A stretch of 32,814 nucleotides of DNA from NCBI GenBank assembly GCA_031285125.1, contig JAITWT010000074.1, positions 1 through 32,814 on the forward strand. The letters run 5' to 3'. Below, piece by piece: positions 1 to 8,618 of this stretch; position 1 is the stretch's first letter, and each line of letters begins with the position of its first letter. Origin of the DNA: Burkholderiaceae bacterium (GTDB lineage Bacteria > Pseudomonadota > Gammaproteobacteria > Burkholderiales > Burkholderiaceae_C). The notes under the pieces are model-generated. The model did no database searches, was not told where the DNA came from, and saw only the letters and a program-made list of their open reading frames with translations. Made by a program: the position numbers and the translations under genes.

Positions 1-843
1 ACGGCGCTGCTCGCCGATGTGCTTGAGGACCGCGTTACGCTCGATGCGCTGTGCGTCGAAGGCGCGCTGCTGCGCGGCCCGCTGGGCACGGGGCGCTTTC
101 ACATGCTGGCGGGCACCGGTCTGCCGATGAGCGATTGGGTGCAACGTCTGAGCGCGAAGGCGCGTTACGTGCTGGCCGTGGGCAGTTGCGCGGCCTGGGG
201 CGGCATGACCGCCGGGGGCAGCAACCCCACCGACGCCTGCGGCCTGCAATACGAAGACGACCGTCCCGGCGGCCTGCTGGGGGCCGAGTTCCGCGCGACC
301 GGCGGGCTGCCCGTCATCAACGTCGCGGGCTGCCCCACGCACCCCAACTGGGTCATCGACACACTCACGGCGCTGGCCGCCGGGCTGCTCGCCGCTGCTG
401 ATCTGGACAGCTTTGCCCGCCCGCGCTTTTACGCCGATCAGCTCGTGCATCACGGTTGCACGCGCAATGAATACTATGAGTTCAAGGCCAGCGCCGAAAA
501 GCCCTCTGACCTGGGCTGCCTGATGGAGCACATGGGCTGCAAGGGTACGCAGGTACACGCCGACTGCAACATCCGGCTGTGGAACGGCGAAGGCTCCTGC
601 ATCCGCGGCGGCTACGCCTGCGTGGCCTGCACCGAACCGGGCTTTCAGGAGCCGGGCCACCCGTTCCACCAGACCCCGAAGGTGGCGGGGATTCCCATCG
701 GCCTGCCTACCGACATGCCCAAAGCCTGGTTCGTGGCCCTGGCTTCGCTGTCCAAATCCGCCACGCCGCGCCGGGTCAAGCTCAACGCGGTGGAGGATCA
801 TCTGGTGGTGACGCCGGTGGCGCGCAAGACGCGGTTGAAATGA
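1..843 (+). CDS. hupU: Regulatory (H2-sensing) [NiFe] hydrogenase small subunit HupU/HoxB, 5'-partial
   Basis: The reading frame is open from base 1, so the start lies upstream; the ORF track's GTG at 19 is only the first internal start codon. About 60 N-terminal residues with the first cluster-binding Cys motif are expected to be missing. Visible family motifs are GSCAAWGG, CPTHPNW, CTRNEYYEF and the C-terminal cluster region GSCIRGGYACVACTEPGF. The protein ends soon after this region with no hydrophobic anchor, unlike the energy-conserving small subunit HupS in this window. In the family, HupU/HoxB carries the FeS relay of a cytoplasmic H2 sensor that pairs with HupV/HoxC and signals to the kinase HupT/HoxJ. 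Its stop overlaps the hupV start (ATGA), indicating translational coupling. Assignment is firm; the N-terminus cannot be seen. Confidence 0.93.
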   Translation, partial: TALLADVLEDRVTLDALCVEGALLRGPLGTGRFHMLAGTGLPMSDWVQRLSAKARYVLAVGSCAAWGGMTAGGSNPTDACGLQYEDDRPGGLLGAEFRATGGLPVINVAGCPTHPNWVIDTLTALAAGLLAAADLDSFARPRFYADQLVHHGCTRNEYYEFKASAEKPSDLGCLMEHMGCKGTQVHADCNIRLWNGEGSCIRGGYACVACTEPGFQEPGHPFHQTPKVAGIPIGLPTDMPKAWFVALASLSKSATPRRVKLNAVEDHLVVTPVARKTRLK

Positions 844-2291
844 CCCGTTTGCTCGTCGGCCCCTTCAACCGCGTCGAAGGTGATCTGGAAATCACCCTCG
901 ACCTCGCCGATGGGCGCGTGACCCAGGCGCGCGTCAACGCCCCCATGTACCGGGGTTTTGAGCAGATTCTGACCGGCAAGGCGCCGCACGATGCGCTGGT
1001 CTACGTGCCGCGCATCTGCGGCATCTGCTCAGTCTCGCAGTCGGTGGCGGCGGCGCGCGCGCTGGCCGATATGGCGGGGGCCGCGCCCGCGCCCAACGGC
1101 CAGATCGTCACCAACCTGATGCTGGCCGCAGAAAATCTGGCCGACCACCTGACGCATTTCTACCTGTTCTTCATGCCGGACTTCACCCGGCCCATCTATG
1201 CCGCTGACCCGTGGCACGCGGAAGTCATGCGCCGTTTTGCCCCCCAGGGCGGGCAGCAGACGCGCCAGGCCACCGCGGCGCGGCAGCGCTGGCTCACGCT
1301 GCTGGGCACTTTGGGCGGCAAATGGCCGCATACCCAGAGCATCGAACCCGGCGGCAGCACCCGTCCTGTGGATGCCGCGGAGCGCTTGCGCCTGCTGTCC
1401 AAAATCCGCGAGTTCCGCGCTTTTTTGGAGCAGGAACTGTTCGCCGCCCCGCTGGAACAAATCGCCGCGCTGGACAGCGAATCGGCCCTGTGGAACTGGC
1501 ATGCCCAAGACCCCTGGCGCGGCGACTTGCGCGCCTTTCTGAGCCTGTCGCAAGCGCTGGCCCTCGACCGCCTGGGCGCTGGGCCGGGGCGGTTTCTCAG
1601 TTACGGCGCGTACCCGCAGCCGGACGGCGGGGATACGCTGGACGCGGGCGTTTGGGCCGCCGGGAGCAGGGCCGCGCTTGATACCCGCGCGATCACCGAG
1701 GATGCCAGCCACGCCTGGCTGGCCGATGCCGCCGCCGCGCGCCATCCCCTGGAAGGGCAGACGATACCGGACGCAGACAAGCCCGGCGCGTACAGTTGGA
1801 GCAAAGCGCCGCGCCTGGCCGGCGCGGTGGTGGAAACCGGCGCCATTGCGCGCCAGTTGTGCAGCGGGCAGCCTTTGCTTGCCGACGCCGTACAGCGCCA
1901 CGGCGGCACGGTCTATACCCGTGTGCTGGCGCGGCTGCTGGAATTGGCGCGGGTCGTCCCGCTGATGGAAGACTGGCTGGCGCAGTTGCGCCAGCGCGAG
2001 CCGTACTGCGCCCCGGCGCGCCTGCCCGACGCGGGATCGGGCATCGGTCTGAACGAAGCCGCCCGTGGGGCGCTGGGGCACTGGGTCATCGTTCAGAACG
2101 GGCGCATCGCCAATTACCAGATCGTCTCGCCCACCACCTGGAACTTTTCGCCGCGCGACCGCACGGGCACGCCCGGCGCGCTGGAAAAAGCGCTTGAAGG
2201 CGCGCCCGTGCGGGAAGGCGAAATCACGCCGGTGGCCGTGCAGCACATCGTGCGCTCGTTCGACCCCTGCATGGTGTGCACGGTGCATTGA
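840..2291 (+). CDS. hupV: Regulatory (H2-sensing) [NiFe] hydrogenase large subunit HupV/HoxC
   Basis: The ATG at 840 overlaps the hupU stop, giving a 483-aa protein; the ORF track's start at 579 would read far into hupU and is rejected. The N-terminal nickel-site motif is RICGICSVSQ (residues 58-67): the two Cys are kept (C60, C63) but the His of the usual RxCGxCxxxH is Gln67, as in known H2-sensor subunits. The second motif is FDPCMVCTVH, and the protein stops exactly at that His. There is therefore no C-terminal peptide for an endopeptidase to remove, another sensor-type hallmark. The inferred role is H2 binding in a soluble HoxBC complex that controls the HupT kinase. hupT follows 10 bp later behind a strong AGGAGGG ribosome-binding site. 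Confidence 0.95.
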   Translation: MTRLLVGPFNRVEGDLEITLDLADGRVTQARVNAPMYRGFEQILTGKAPHDALVYVPRICGICSVSQSVAAARALADMAGAAPAPNGQIVTNLMLAAENLADHLTHFYLFFMPDFTRPIYAADPWHAEVMRRFAPQGGQQTRQATAARQRWLTLLGTLGGKWPHTQSIEPGGSTRPVDAAERLRLLSKIREFRAFLEQELFAAPLEQIAALDSESALWNWHAQDPWRGDLRAFLSLSQALALDRLGAGPGRFLSYGAYPQPDGGDTLDAGVWAAGSRAALDTRAITEDASHAWLADAAAARHPLEGQTIPDADKPGAYSWSKAPRLAGAVVETGAIARQLCSGQPLLADAVQRHGGTVYTRVLARLLELARVVPLMEDWLAQLRQREPYCAPARLPDAGSGIGLNEAARGALGHWVIVQNGRIANYQIVSPTTWNFSPRDRTGTPGALEKALEGAPVREGEITPVAVQHIVRSFDPCMVCTVH

Positions 2292-2301
2292 GGAGGGACA
2301 A

Positions 2302-3678
2302 ATGACCGACGACAAATCGAAAGTCACCGCGCCCCGGCCCGGCGTTGCCGCGCCTGCGCCGGGCCGGGGCATGGAAGGGCTGGACGAATCGACCTGGATG
2401 GATGTCATCCAGAAGATGGATGAGGTGTATTCCCAACTGATTCAGGACGAGGTTGAGCTGGAGCAGAAGAATGCCGAGCTGGAGCAGTCGCAGCAGTTCG
2501 TCTTCAGCGTCATGTCGGCGATGTCGGACGTGCTGGTGGTCTGCGACGAGCGCGGCTTGATCGAGCAGACCAACGCCGCGCTGTGCGATCTGGTCGGGCG
2601 CGGCGACCAGGTGCTGCGCGGCACGCCCTTCGAGACCCTGATGGCCGATGCCGACAGCGCCGCGCGGGTGCGGCAGGTGCTGACCCACGCCGCGCCGCCG
2701 CGCGGGGGCGAGGCGCTCGATCTGAACCTGCTCGATGCGCAAGGCCATGCCGTGCCGGTGGATGCCAACATCACGCCGCGCCTGGCCGCCAGCGGGCGGC
2801 GTCAGGGCACGGTGTTCGTGGGCCGTCCGACCGCCGAACTCAAGCGCGCCTATCAGGAACTGCGCAGCACGCACGACGCGCTCAAGCGCGCGCAGCAGCA
2901 GCTCATCCAGTCGGAGAAGATGGCCTCGCTCGGGCGGCTGGTGGCGGGCGTGGCGCATGAGCTGAACAACCCGATCAGCTTCGTGCTGGGCAATGTGCAC
3001 GCGCTCAACCGTTATCTGACGCGCCTGAGCGAGTACCTGAGCGCCGTGCACGACGGCGCGAACGCCGACGCCCTGGCCGCGCTGCGGCAGCGCTTGCGCA
3101 TCGACCACCTGCTGGCCGACATTCCCTCGCTGATCGAGGGCACGCTGGAAGGGGCCAACCGCACCACCGACATCGTCAACGGGCTCAAGCGCTTTTCGGC
3201 GGTGGACAAGGAGGCGCGCTCGCCGGTGGATTTGGGCGAAGTCGTCGAGCGCGCCATCCTGTGGGTACGCAAAGGCCAAGCGGCGGATTTCGCGGTGCAT
3301 TGGGAGCGCGGCGAGCCGGTGATGGTCAACGCCAACGCGGGCCACCTGCAGCAAGTGCTGATGAACCTGCTGCAAAACGCCCTGGACGCCTGCCTGGGTT
3401 ACGCCGAACCGCCCGCGGTATGGATTGCGATGGCGCGTGACGGCGAACGGGTGTGCCTGCATCTGCGCGACAACGGCCCGGGCATCGCCACCCAGCACCT
3501 GTCGGCCATTTTTGACCCTTTCTTCACCACCAAGCCGGCCGGCAAAGGCACGGGACTGGGGCTGTCGATCAGCTACGGCATCGTCGAGCAGCACGGCGGA
3601 CGGCTCCGGAGCGCCAACGCGCCCGAAGGCGGCGCCGAATTCGTGCTGGAACTGCCTTTGCTGCAGCCGCCGTCTTGA
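2302..3678 (+). CDS. hupT: Soluble PAS-domain histidine kinase HupT/HoxJ controlling hydrogenase expression
   Basis: The ATG at 2302 follows AGGAGGG directly and gives 458 aa; the longer frame from 2065 overlaps hupV and is rejected. A Pro/Ala-rich start and a predicted coiled stretch (EVELEQKNAELEQSQQ) precede a PAS-like domain at roughly residues 70-185. The HisKA box GVAHELNNP has the phospho-acceptor H219. ATPase motifs follow: N box NLLQNALDA (about 355), DNGPGI (390), FDPFFTTKP and GKGTGLGLS (414). No membrane segment is seen, so the kinase is cytosolic. In Ralstonia and Rhodobacter the homologue is held in check by the H2-loaded HoxBC/HupUV sensor and phosphorylates the NtrC-type activator HoxA/HupR. 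The response regulator is not encoded in the visible sequence; it may lie upstream of base 1. Confidence 0.93.
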   Translation: MTDDKSKVTAPRPGVAAPAPGRGMEGLDESTWMDVIQKMDEVYSQLIQDEVELEQKNAELEQSQQFVFSVMSAMSDVLVVCDERGLIEQTNAALCDLVGRGDQVLRGTPFETLMADADSAARVRQVLTHAAPPRGGEALDLNLLDAQGHAVPVDANITPRLAASGRRQGTVFVGRPTAELKRAYQELRSTHDALKRAQQQLIQSEKMASLGRLVAGVAHELNNPISFVLGNVHALNRYLTRLSEYLSAVHDGANADALAALRQRLRIDHLLADIPSLIEGTLEGANRTTDIVNGLKRFSAVDKEARSPVDLGEVVERAILWVRKGQAADFAVHWERGEPVMVNANAGHLQQVLMNLLQNALDACLGYAEPPAVWIAMARDGERVCLHLRDNGPGIATQHLSAIFDPFFTTKPAGKGTGLGLSISYGIVEQHGGRLRSANAPEGGAEFVLELPLLQPPS

Positions 3679-3685
3679 ACCCCAA
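3675..3685. promoter_or_regulatory. Possible HupR/HoxA-type activator half-site pair TTG-N5-CAA
   Basis: TTGAACCCCAA fits TTG-N5-CAA, the pattern described for HupR binding upstream of Rhodobacter capsulatus hupS. It overlaps the hupT stop codon and lies about 230 bp before the predicted hupS transcription start. A match this short occurs often by chance, so the call is weak. Confidence 0.25.
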
Positions 3686-3724
3686 AACAGCTGTTGACCC
3701 CTTGCCAGGTGAGAGCGCCACCCA

Positions 3725-3750
3725 TTGCATTGGAAGATTTTCTTCCGCAA
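3725..3750. promoter_or_regulatory. Inverted repeat in the hupS upstream region, candidate activator site
   Basis: A perfect 6-bp inverted repeat, GGAAGA-TTT-TCTTCC (3732-3746), is flanked by TTGC on the left and GCAA on the right, making an imperfect longer palindrome with a 3-nt asymmetry. It lies about 140-165 bp upstream of the sigma-54 element, where an NtrC-family activator such as HoxA normally binds. There is no T-tract after the arms, so a hupT terminator is less likely. Confidence 0.4.
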
Positions 3751-3762
3751 ATCATTCCATTG
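3750..3762. promoter_or_regulatory. Possible IHF site between activator region and sigma-54 promoter
   Basis: AATCATTCCATTG matches 12 of 13 positions of the IHF consensus WATCAANNNNTTR. It lies in an AT-rich stretch between the candidate activator palindrome and the -24/-12 element, as expected for a DNA-bending site at a sigma-54 promoter. IHF dependence is known for hupSL promoters in Rhodobacter. Here it is inferred from the motif only. Confidence 0.35.
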
Positions 3763-3888
3763 TGATTGATTAATTTCCAGTTCAGCACCGCACAGACGCG
3801 CCGACCTGCCGGGCACGCCCAAAAAAACGTCATTGATTCAAGCACTTCAGGCCACTGGCGTTAGGACTTTCCCTAATTCCCTTAAAAA

Positions 3889-3903
3889 TGGCTCACAACT
3901 TGC
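3889..3903 (+). promoter_or_regulatory. Sigma-54 (-24/-12) promoter of the hupS operon
   Basis: TGGCTCACAACTTGC matches TGGCAC-N5-TTGC with one mismatch in the -24 half, and the invariant GG and GC are at the exact family spacing. The transcription start would fall near 3915, leaving about a 70-nt leader before the hupS ATG at 3985. Sigma-54 control with an NtrC-type activator is established for the membrane-bound hydrogenase promoter of Ralstonia eutropha, and the adjacent hupUVT sensor genes agree. No comparable sigma-70 element was noted in the spacer. Confidence 0.85.
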
Positions 3904-3984
3904 GTAATATCAGGAGTGCGTACAAAACGTGCGCCTTGAAATTTGCGGAAGCAAATCAATCGCCAACAAATAGCGGAGATACCG

Positions 3985-5109
3985 ATGGAATCGTTCTATC
4001 AAGTCATGCGCAATCAGGGCGTATCCCGGCGCAGTTTCATGAAATTTTGCAGCTTGACAGCCACGGCCATGGGATTGGGGCCGGCCTTTGTGCCGCGCAT
4101 CGCCGATGCACTGGAAAACAAGCCGCGTACGCCCGTGCTATGGCTGCACGGATTGGAATGTACTTGTTGCACCGAATCGTTCATCCGCAGCGCGCACCCG
4201 CTGGCCAAGGACGCGATTCTGTCCATGATTTCGCTCGATTACGACGACACCATCATGGCCGCCGCGGGGCACCAGGCCGAGGCCATCCTCAACGAAATCA
4301 CCACCAAATACAAGGGCAACTACATCGTCGCGGTGGAAGGCAATCCGCCGCTCAATGAGGACGGAATGTTCTGCTTCCCAGGCGGCGAGCCGTTCGTGGA
4401 AAAGCTCAAGCGCGTGTCGGCCGATGCCCAAGCCATCATCGCCTGGGGCGCTTGCGCGTCGTGGGGCTGCGTGCAGGCGGCCAAGCCCAATCCGACCCGC
4501 GCCACGCCGGTGGCCGAGGTGATTCGGGACAAGCCCATCATCAAAGTGCCGGGTTGCCCGCCGATTCCTGAGGTGATGGCGGCGGTGGTGACTTATCTGG
4601 TGACATTTGGACGCATTCCGCCGCTGGACCGCCAGGGCCGTCCCAAGATGTTCTATGGGCAGCGTATCCACGACAAGTGCTACCGCCGTCCGCACTTTGA
4701 CGGCGGCCAATTCGTCGAAAGCTGGGACGATGAGGGCGCCCGCAAAGGCTACTGCCTGTACAAGATGGGCTGCAAGGGTCCGACCACTTACAACGCCTGC
4801 TCGACCGTGCGCTGGAACGGCGGCGTTTCGTTCCCGATCCAGTCCGGCCACGGCTGCATCGGCTGCTCGGAAAACGGGTTCTGGGACAAGGGTTCGTTCT
4901 ACGACCGGGTGGTGGACATCAACCAGTTCGGGGTCGAAAGCAATGCCGACAAAATCGGGCTGACGGCCGTCGGCGTTGGCGCCGCTGCCGTGGCGGCGCA
5001 CGCGGTGGTCAGCGCCATCCGGAGCACCACGCTCAACAAGCGCAGCTACCAGCAGCCCGACCGCAAGAAGCCGGCTGACCAAACTCAACCCGAGGAGACA
5101 CGCCAATGA
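3985..5109 (+). CDS. hupS: Oxygen-tolerant uptake [NiFe] hydrogenase small subunit HupS/HoxK
   Basis: The ATG at 3985, behind CGGAGA, gives 374 aa; the track's TTG start at 3943 is not needed. The Tat signal is SRRSFMK (residues 14-20), with likely cleavage after residue 42 (ADA/LEN). Six proximal-cluster Cys are visible: C59, C61 and C62 in LECTCC, C157 and C162 in CASWGC, and C191 in PGC. With 42 subtracted these equal mature positions 17, 19, 20, 115, 120 and 149, the [4Fe-3S] set of oxygen-tolerant group 1d enzymes. The distal and medial clusters use [19 protein letters not shown] and [15 protein letters not shown]-terminal hydrophobic helix ([18 protein letters not shown]) anchors the protein periplasm-side. 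It relays electrons from HupL to HupC. Its stop overlaps the hupL start. Confidence 0.97.
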   Translation: MESFYQVMRNQGVSRRSFMKFCSLTATAMGLGPAFVPRIADALENKPRTPVLWLHGLECTCCTESFIRSAHPLAKDAILSMISLDYDDTIMAAAGHQAEAILNEITTKYKGNYIVAVEGNPPLNEDGMFCFPGGEPFVEKLKRVSADAQAIIAWGACASWGCVQAAKPNPTRATPVAEVIRDKPIIKVPGCPPIPEVMAAVVTYLVTFGRIPPLDRQGRPKMFYGQRIHDKCYRRPHFDGGQFVESWDDEGARKGYCLYKMGCKGPTTYNACSTVRWNGGVSFPIQSGHGCIGCSENGFWDKGSFYDRVVDINQFGVESNADKIGLTAVGVGAAAVAAHAVVSAIRSTTLNKRSYQQPDRKKPADQTQPEETRQ

Positions 5110-6893
5110 GCACGCAAACACAGGGATTCACGCTGGACAACAGCGGCCGCCGTATCGTTGTCGATCCGGTCACGCGCATCGAAGGGCATCTGCGCTGCGA
5201 GGTCAATCTCGATGGCAACGACGTCATCACCAACGCGGTGTCCACCGGCACCATGTGGCGCGGGCTGGAAGTCATCCTCAAGGGGCGCGACCCGCGCGAT
5301 GCCTGGGCGTTTACCGAGCGCATCTGCGGTGTCTGTACCGGCACCCATGCGCTGACTTCGGTGCGCGCGGTCGAGGACGCGCTGGGCATCAAGATTCCAG
5401 ACAACGCCAACCTGATCCGCAACCTGATGCAAGCGGCCCTGCAAGTGCACGACCACCTGGTGCACTTCTATCACCTGCACGCGCTCGACTGGGTCGATGT
5501 GGTTTCCGCGCTGTCGGCCGACCCCAAAAAGACGTCCGAACTGGCACAAAGCATTTCGGACTGGCCGCTTTCGTCGCCGGGCTACTTTCGCGATTTGCAG
5601 TCGCGCCTGAAGCGCTTTGTCAATTCGGGGCAGTTGGGGCCGTTTCGCAATGGCTACTGGGGCCACCCGGCCTACAAGCTGCCGCCCGAGGCCAATTTGA
5701 TGGCGGTGGCCCATTATCTGGAGGCGCTCGATTTCCAGAAGGAAATCGTCAAAATCCACACCGTCTTCGGCGGCAAGAACCCGCACCCGAACTGGCTGGT
5801 CGGCGGCGTGCCATGCGCCATCAATGTGGATGACGTCGGCGCGGTCGGCGCCATCAACATGGAGCGGCTGAACCTGGTCTCGCAGATCATCGACCGCCTG
5901 ATCACTTTTACCGATCAGGTCTATCTGCCCGATGTGGTGGCCATTGCTTCTTTCTACAAAGACTGGACCTTCGGCGGCGGTCTGTCCGGCAAGTGCGTGC
6001 TCGCATATGGCGATTTCCCCGATATCGCCAACGACCACAGCCCCAAGAGTCTGCTGTTGCCCACCGGGGCGATCATCAATGGCAATTTCAATGAAATCCA
6101 TCCGGTCGATCTGCGCAACCCGGAGGAAATTCAGGAGTTCGTCGCCCATTCCTGGTACCGCTACCCGGATGGCGTCAAGGGCCTGCATCCCTTCGATGGT
6201 GTGACCGAGCCGCATTTCGAGCTGGGTAAAAACTTCAAGGGCACCAAGACCAAAATCGAGAACCTGGACGAAGCGGGCAAATATTCGTGGATCAAGGCGC
6301 CGCGCTGGCGCGGCAACGCGATGGAAGTTGGGCCGCTGGCGCGCTACATCGTGGGCTATTTCCAGAACCGTCCCGACATCAAGGAGCCGGTCGATGCGCT
6401 GCTGGCCAAGCTCCAATTGCCCACCAGCGCACTGTTCTCCACCGTCGGCCGTACTGCGGCGCGCGCTCTGGAATGCCAGTGGGTGGCCTACAAGATGCGT
6501 TATTTCTTCGACCGCCTGATCAGCAACATCAAAAACGGCGATACCGCGACCGCCAACGTTGAAAAGTGGAACCCGGAGACCTGGCCCGCCGAGGCCAAGG
6601 GCGTGGGCTTCACCGAGGCGCCGCGCGGCGCGCTGGGACACTGGATCAAGATCAAGAACAAGCGCATCGAAAGCTACCAGTGCATCGTGCCAACCACCTG
6701 GAACGGCAGCCCGCGCGACGAGTCCGGGAAGATCGGTGCGTTCGAGGCCAGCCTGATGAATACCAAGATGGCCAAACCCGATCAGCCGCTGGAAATCCTG
6801 CGCACGATCCACAGCTTCGACCCTTGCCTGGCCTGCTCGACTCACGTGATCAGCGCAGCCGGCGAGGAATTGGTCAACGTGCAAGTGCGCTGA
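5106..6893 (+). CDS. hupL: Uptake [NiFe] hydrogenase large subunit HupL/HoxG
   Basis: The ATG at 5106 overlaps the hupS stop (ATGA); the protein is 595 aa, normal for the family. The Ni-Fe site is bound by [10 protein letters not shown] (C74, C77) and [10 protein letters not shown] (C574, C577, H580). After His580 a 15-residue tail, [15 protein letters not shown], remains; this is the peptide removed by the endopeptidase HupD once nickel is inserted. The subunit has no signal of its own and would be co-exported through Tat with HupS. It oxidises H2 at the periplasmic face and passes electrons through HupS to cytochrome b. The sequence around the N-terminal motif resembles group 1d membrane-bound hydrogenases such as HoxG and HyaB. 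Confidence 0.97.
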   Translation: MSTQTQGFTLDNSGRRIVVDPVTRIEGHLRCEVNLDGNDVITNAVSTGTMWRGLEVILKGRDPRDAWAFTERICGVCTGTHALTSVRAVEDALGIKIPDNANLIRNLMQAALQVHDHLVHFYHLHALDWVDVVSALSADPKKTSELAQSISDWPLSSPGYFRDLQSRLKRFVNSGQLGPFRNGYWGHPAYKLPPEANLMAVAHYLEALDFQKEIVKIHTVFGGKNPHPNWLVGGVPCAINVDDVGAVGAINMERLNLVSQIIDRLITFTDQVYLPDVVAIASFYKDWTFGGGLSGKCVLAYGDFPDIANDHSPKSLLLPTGAIINGNFNEIHPVDLRNPEEIQEFVAHSWYRYPDGVKGLHPFDGVTEPHFELGKNFKGTKTKIENLDEAGKYSWIKAPRWRGNAMEVGPLARYIVGYFQNRPDIKEPVDALLAKLQLPTSALFSTVGRTAARALECQWVAYKMRYFFDRLISNIKNGDTATANVEKWNPETWPAEAKGVGFTEAPRGALGHWIKIKNKRIESYQCIVPTTWNGSPRDESGKIGAFEASLMNTKMAKPDQPLEILRTIHSFDPCLACSTHVISAAGEELVNVQVR

Positions 6894-6914
6894 GCGCAAG
6901 AAACGGGGGATGTC

Positions 6915-7637
6915 GTGAGCAAAGCACGCAAAACCTACAGCTACGATGGCAGCACGGCCTTGCGCATACAGGGCCAGACGGTCACGTCGGTCTATGTCTA
7001 TGAGGCGCCCTTGCGTATATGGCACTGGGTCACCGTGCTGTGCGTATTCACGCTGTGCGTCACGGGTTACCTGATCGGCAAACCGTTGGCTTCCCTGCCC
7101 GGCGAAGCCAGTGCGCACTTCCTGATGGGCTATATCCGCTTCGCCCATTTCAGCGCCGGTATGGTGCTGGCGGTGGGTCTGCTGTTTCGCATCTACTGGG
7201 GCATCGTGGGCAATACCTACGCACGCGAGATATTCATCGTGCCGGTATGGGATCCGCAGTGGTGGCACGAATTTTTCTACGAGTTGAAGTGGTACCTGTT
7301 CATCAAGCGTTTCCCGAGGAAGTACGTCGGCCACAACCCGGTGGGGCAGATCGCCATGTTTTTCTTCTTCGTGTTCGCGATCCTGATGTCACTGAGCGGC
7401 TTGGCCCTGTATGGTGAAGGTCTGGGTCATGACAGTTGGATATGGCACACCTTTGGCTGGGTGGTTTCACTGACCGGCGGTAACAGCTTGGCGGTGCACA
7501 GCTGGCATCGGCTGGGCATGTGGGCCATCGTCATGTTCATCATGGTGCACGTCTATGCCGCCGTTCGCGAGGACATCATGTCCAAGCAAACCCTGATCTC
7601 GACCATGATCAGCGGCTTTCGCATGTTCAAGAACTAA
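6915..7637 (+). CDS. hupC: Ni/Fe-hydrogenase cytochrome b subunit HupC/HoxZ
   Basis: It starts at GTG 6915 behind a GGGGG ribosome-binding stretch and gives 240 aa. Four hydrophobic segments are visible, near IWHWVTVLCVFTLCVTGYL, FAHFSAGMVLAVGLLFRIYW, QIAMFFFFVFAILMSLSGLA and GMWAIVMFIMVHVYAAV. Conserved His for two b hemes are in WHW, FAHF, HSWHR and MVHV. The family is the di-heme membrane anchor that takes electrons from the HupS distal cluster and reduces quinone. Its place directly after hupL, 21 bp away, is the standard order. The alternative ATG at 6910 is out of frame. Confidence 0.95.
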   Translation: MSKARKTYSYDGSTALRIQGQTVTSVYVYEAPLRIWHWVTVLCVFTLCVTGYLIGKPLASLPGEASAHFLMGYIRFAHFSAGMVLAVGLLFRIYWGIVGNTYAREIFIVPVWDPQWWHEFFYELKWYLFIKRFPRKYVGHNPVGQIAMFFFFVFAILMSLSGLALYGEGLGHDSWIWHTFGWVVSLTGGNSLAVHSWHRLGMWAIVMFIMVHVYAAVREDIMSKQTLISTMISGFRMFKN

Positions 7638-7651
7638 GGCGGGGTTCTCGC

Positions 7652-8284
7652 GTGACCGTGGCACAGACCCCAGCCAGCATCGTCGTCTTGGGCATCGGCA
7701 ACGTTTTGTGGGCCGACGAAGGTTTTGGCGTGCGCGCAGTCGAAGCGCTGCATCAGCGCTGGCAGATGCCCGCGCACGTCTCCCTGGTCGATGGCGGCAC
7801 GCAAGGTTTGGCCTTGCTGCCGCTGGTGGAATCCGCTGAACGGCTGATCGTGCTCGATGCCCTCGATTTCGGACTGCCCCCCGGCACACTGCACCAGGTC
7901 GAAGGCGAGGATGTGCCCGCCACCCTGCAAGCGCGCAAGATGAGCCTGCACCAGACCGGGTTCAATGACGTGCTGGCGCACGCCAAACTCAAAGACCAGT
8001 ACCCGCGCGAAATCGTGCTGATCGGCGTGCAGCCGGTTGAACTCGACGATTACGGCGGCAGCCTGCGTCCACAAGTCAAAGCACGCTTGGATGAAGCGGT
8101 GGCGCGGGCATGTGACGTGCTGCGCCGCTGGGGCGTCGAGCCGGCGCCGCACACGCAAGCACCGCCGCCGTTGTCCGTCAATCCGGGATTGGAATTGGCG
8201 CGCTACGAAGCCGAGCGGCCCACCGAGCAAATGGCCGCGCGCGGGGGCGATGCGCGCTTCTGGCGGTCCATGCCGAAGTCCTGA
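7652..8284 (+). CDS. hupD: Hydrogenase maturation endopeptidase HupD/HoxM
   Basis: The likely start is GTG 7652 (V-T-V-A-Q-T), 14 bp after hupC; GTG 7658 is an alternative, and the track's 7520 start overlaps hupC. The product is about 210 aa. VLGIGNVLWADEGFGVRAVE is the N-terminal signature with the nickel-sensing Glu; VLDALDFG and MSLHQTGFNDVL carry the further Asp and His ligands used by HyaD/HybD-type proteases. The enzyme removes the C-terminal peptide of HupL after nickel insertion, and HupL here has such a 15-residue tail. The C-terminal stretch after about residue 165 is Pro-rich, longer than in minimal homologues and of no clear function. Confidence 0.93.
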   Translation: MTVAQTPASIVVLGIGNVLWADEGFGVRAVEALHQRWQMPAHVSLVDGGTQGLALLPLVESAERLIVLDALDFGLPPGTLHQVEGEDVPATLQARKMSLHQTGFNDVLAHAKLKDQYPREIVLIGVQPVELDDYGGSLRPQVKARLDEAVARACDVLRRWGVEPAPHTQAPPPLSVNPGLELARYEAERPTEQMAARGGDARFWRSMPKS

Positions 8285-8309
8285 ACCCAGAGAGAGAGAG
8301 ATCCCATAG

Positions 8310-8618
8310 ATGTGCATCGGCATCCCCGCGCTGGTCGAGCGTTGCGAGGGCGCTTATGCCCTTTGCCGCACGCGCGATGGCTTGTGCCGCGTCGATTTGG
8401 CGCTGACCGGCCCGGTCTCCGAAGGCCGTTGGCTGCTGGTATTCCAGAACGCGGCGCGCGAATGCATCGACGCGCAGCAGGCGCGTCAGATCGACGCAGC
8501 GCTCGATGCGCTGGCCGCCATCGCCCAAGGCCAGCCCCTGGACATCGACCGTTTTTTCCCCGACCTGGCCAACCGTGAGCCGCAATTGCCGCCGCACCTG
8601 CAAGCGCAGTTGAAATGA
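8310..8618 (+). CDS. hupF: HypC-family hydrogenase chaperone HupF/HoxL
   Basis: This 102-aa protein begins MCIGIPALVERCEG, with the essential Cys at position 2 of the HypC/HupF family. It is longer than HypC (81 aa, also in this window) through a C-terminal extension ending PPHLQAQLK, as in HupF/HoxL. In the family it is a dedicated chaperone of the large subunit, proposed to help deliver the Fe(CN)2CO unit or protect HupL under oxygen. The upstream ribosome-binding region is an unusual GA run (AGAGAGAGAGA). Its stop overlaps the hupG start. Confidence 0.92.
   Translation: MCIGIPALVERCEGAYALCRTRDGLCRVDLALTGPVSEGRWLLVFQNAARECIDAQQARQIDAALDALAAIAQGQPLDIDRFFPDLANREPQLPPHLQAQLK

Noticed and set aside
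2224-3822. 532-codon minus-strand ORF opposite hupT
   Set aside because: High-GC shadow with His/Arg/Gln-rich composition and no motif; hupT has all kinase boxes.
5085-7334. 749-codon minus-strand ORF opposite hupL/hupC
   Set aside because: Shadow of high-GC coding sequence; the plus strand encodes unmistakable hydrogenase subunits.
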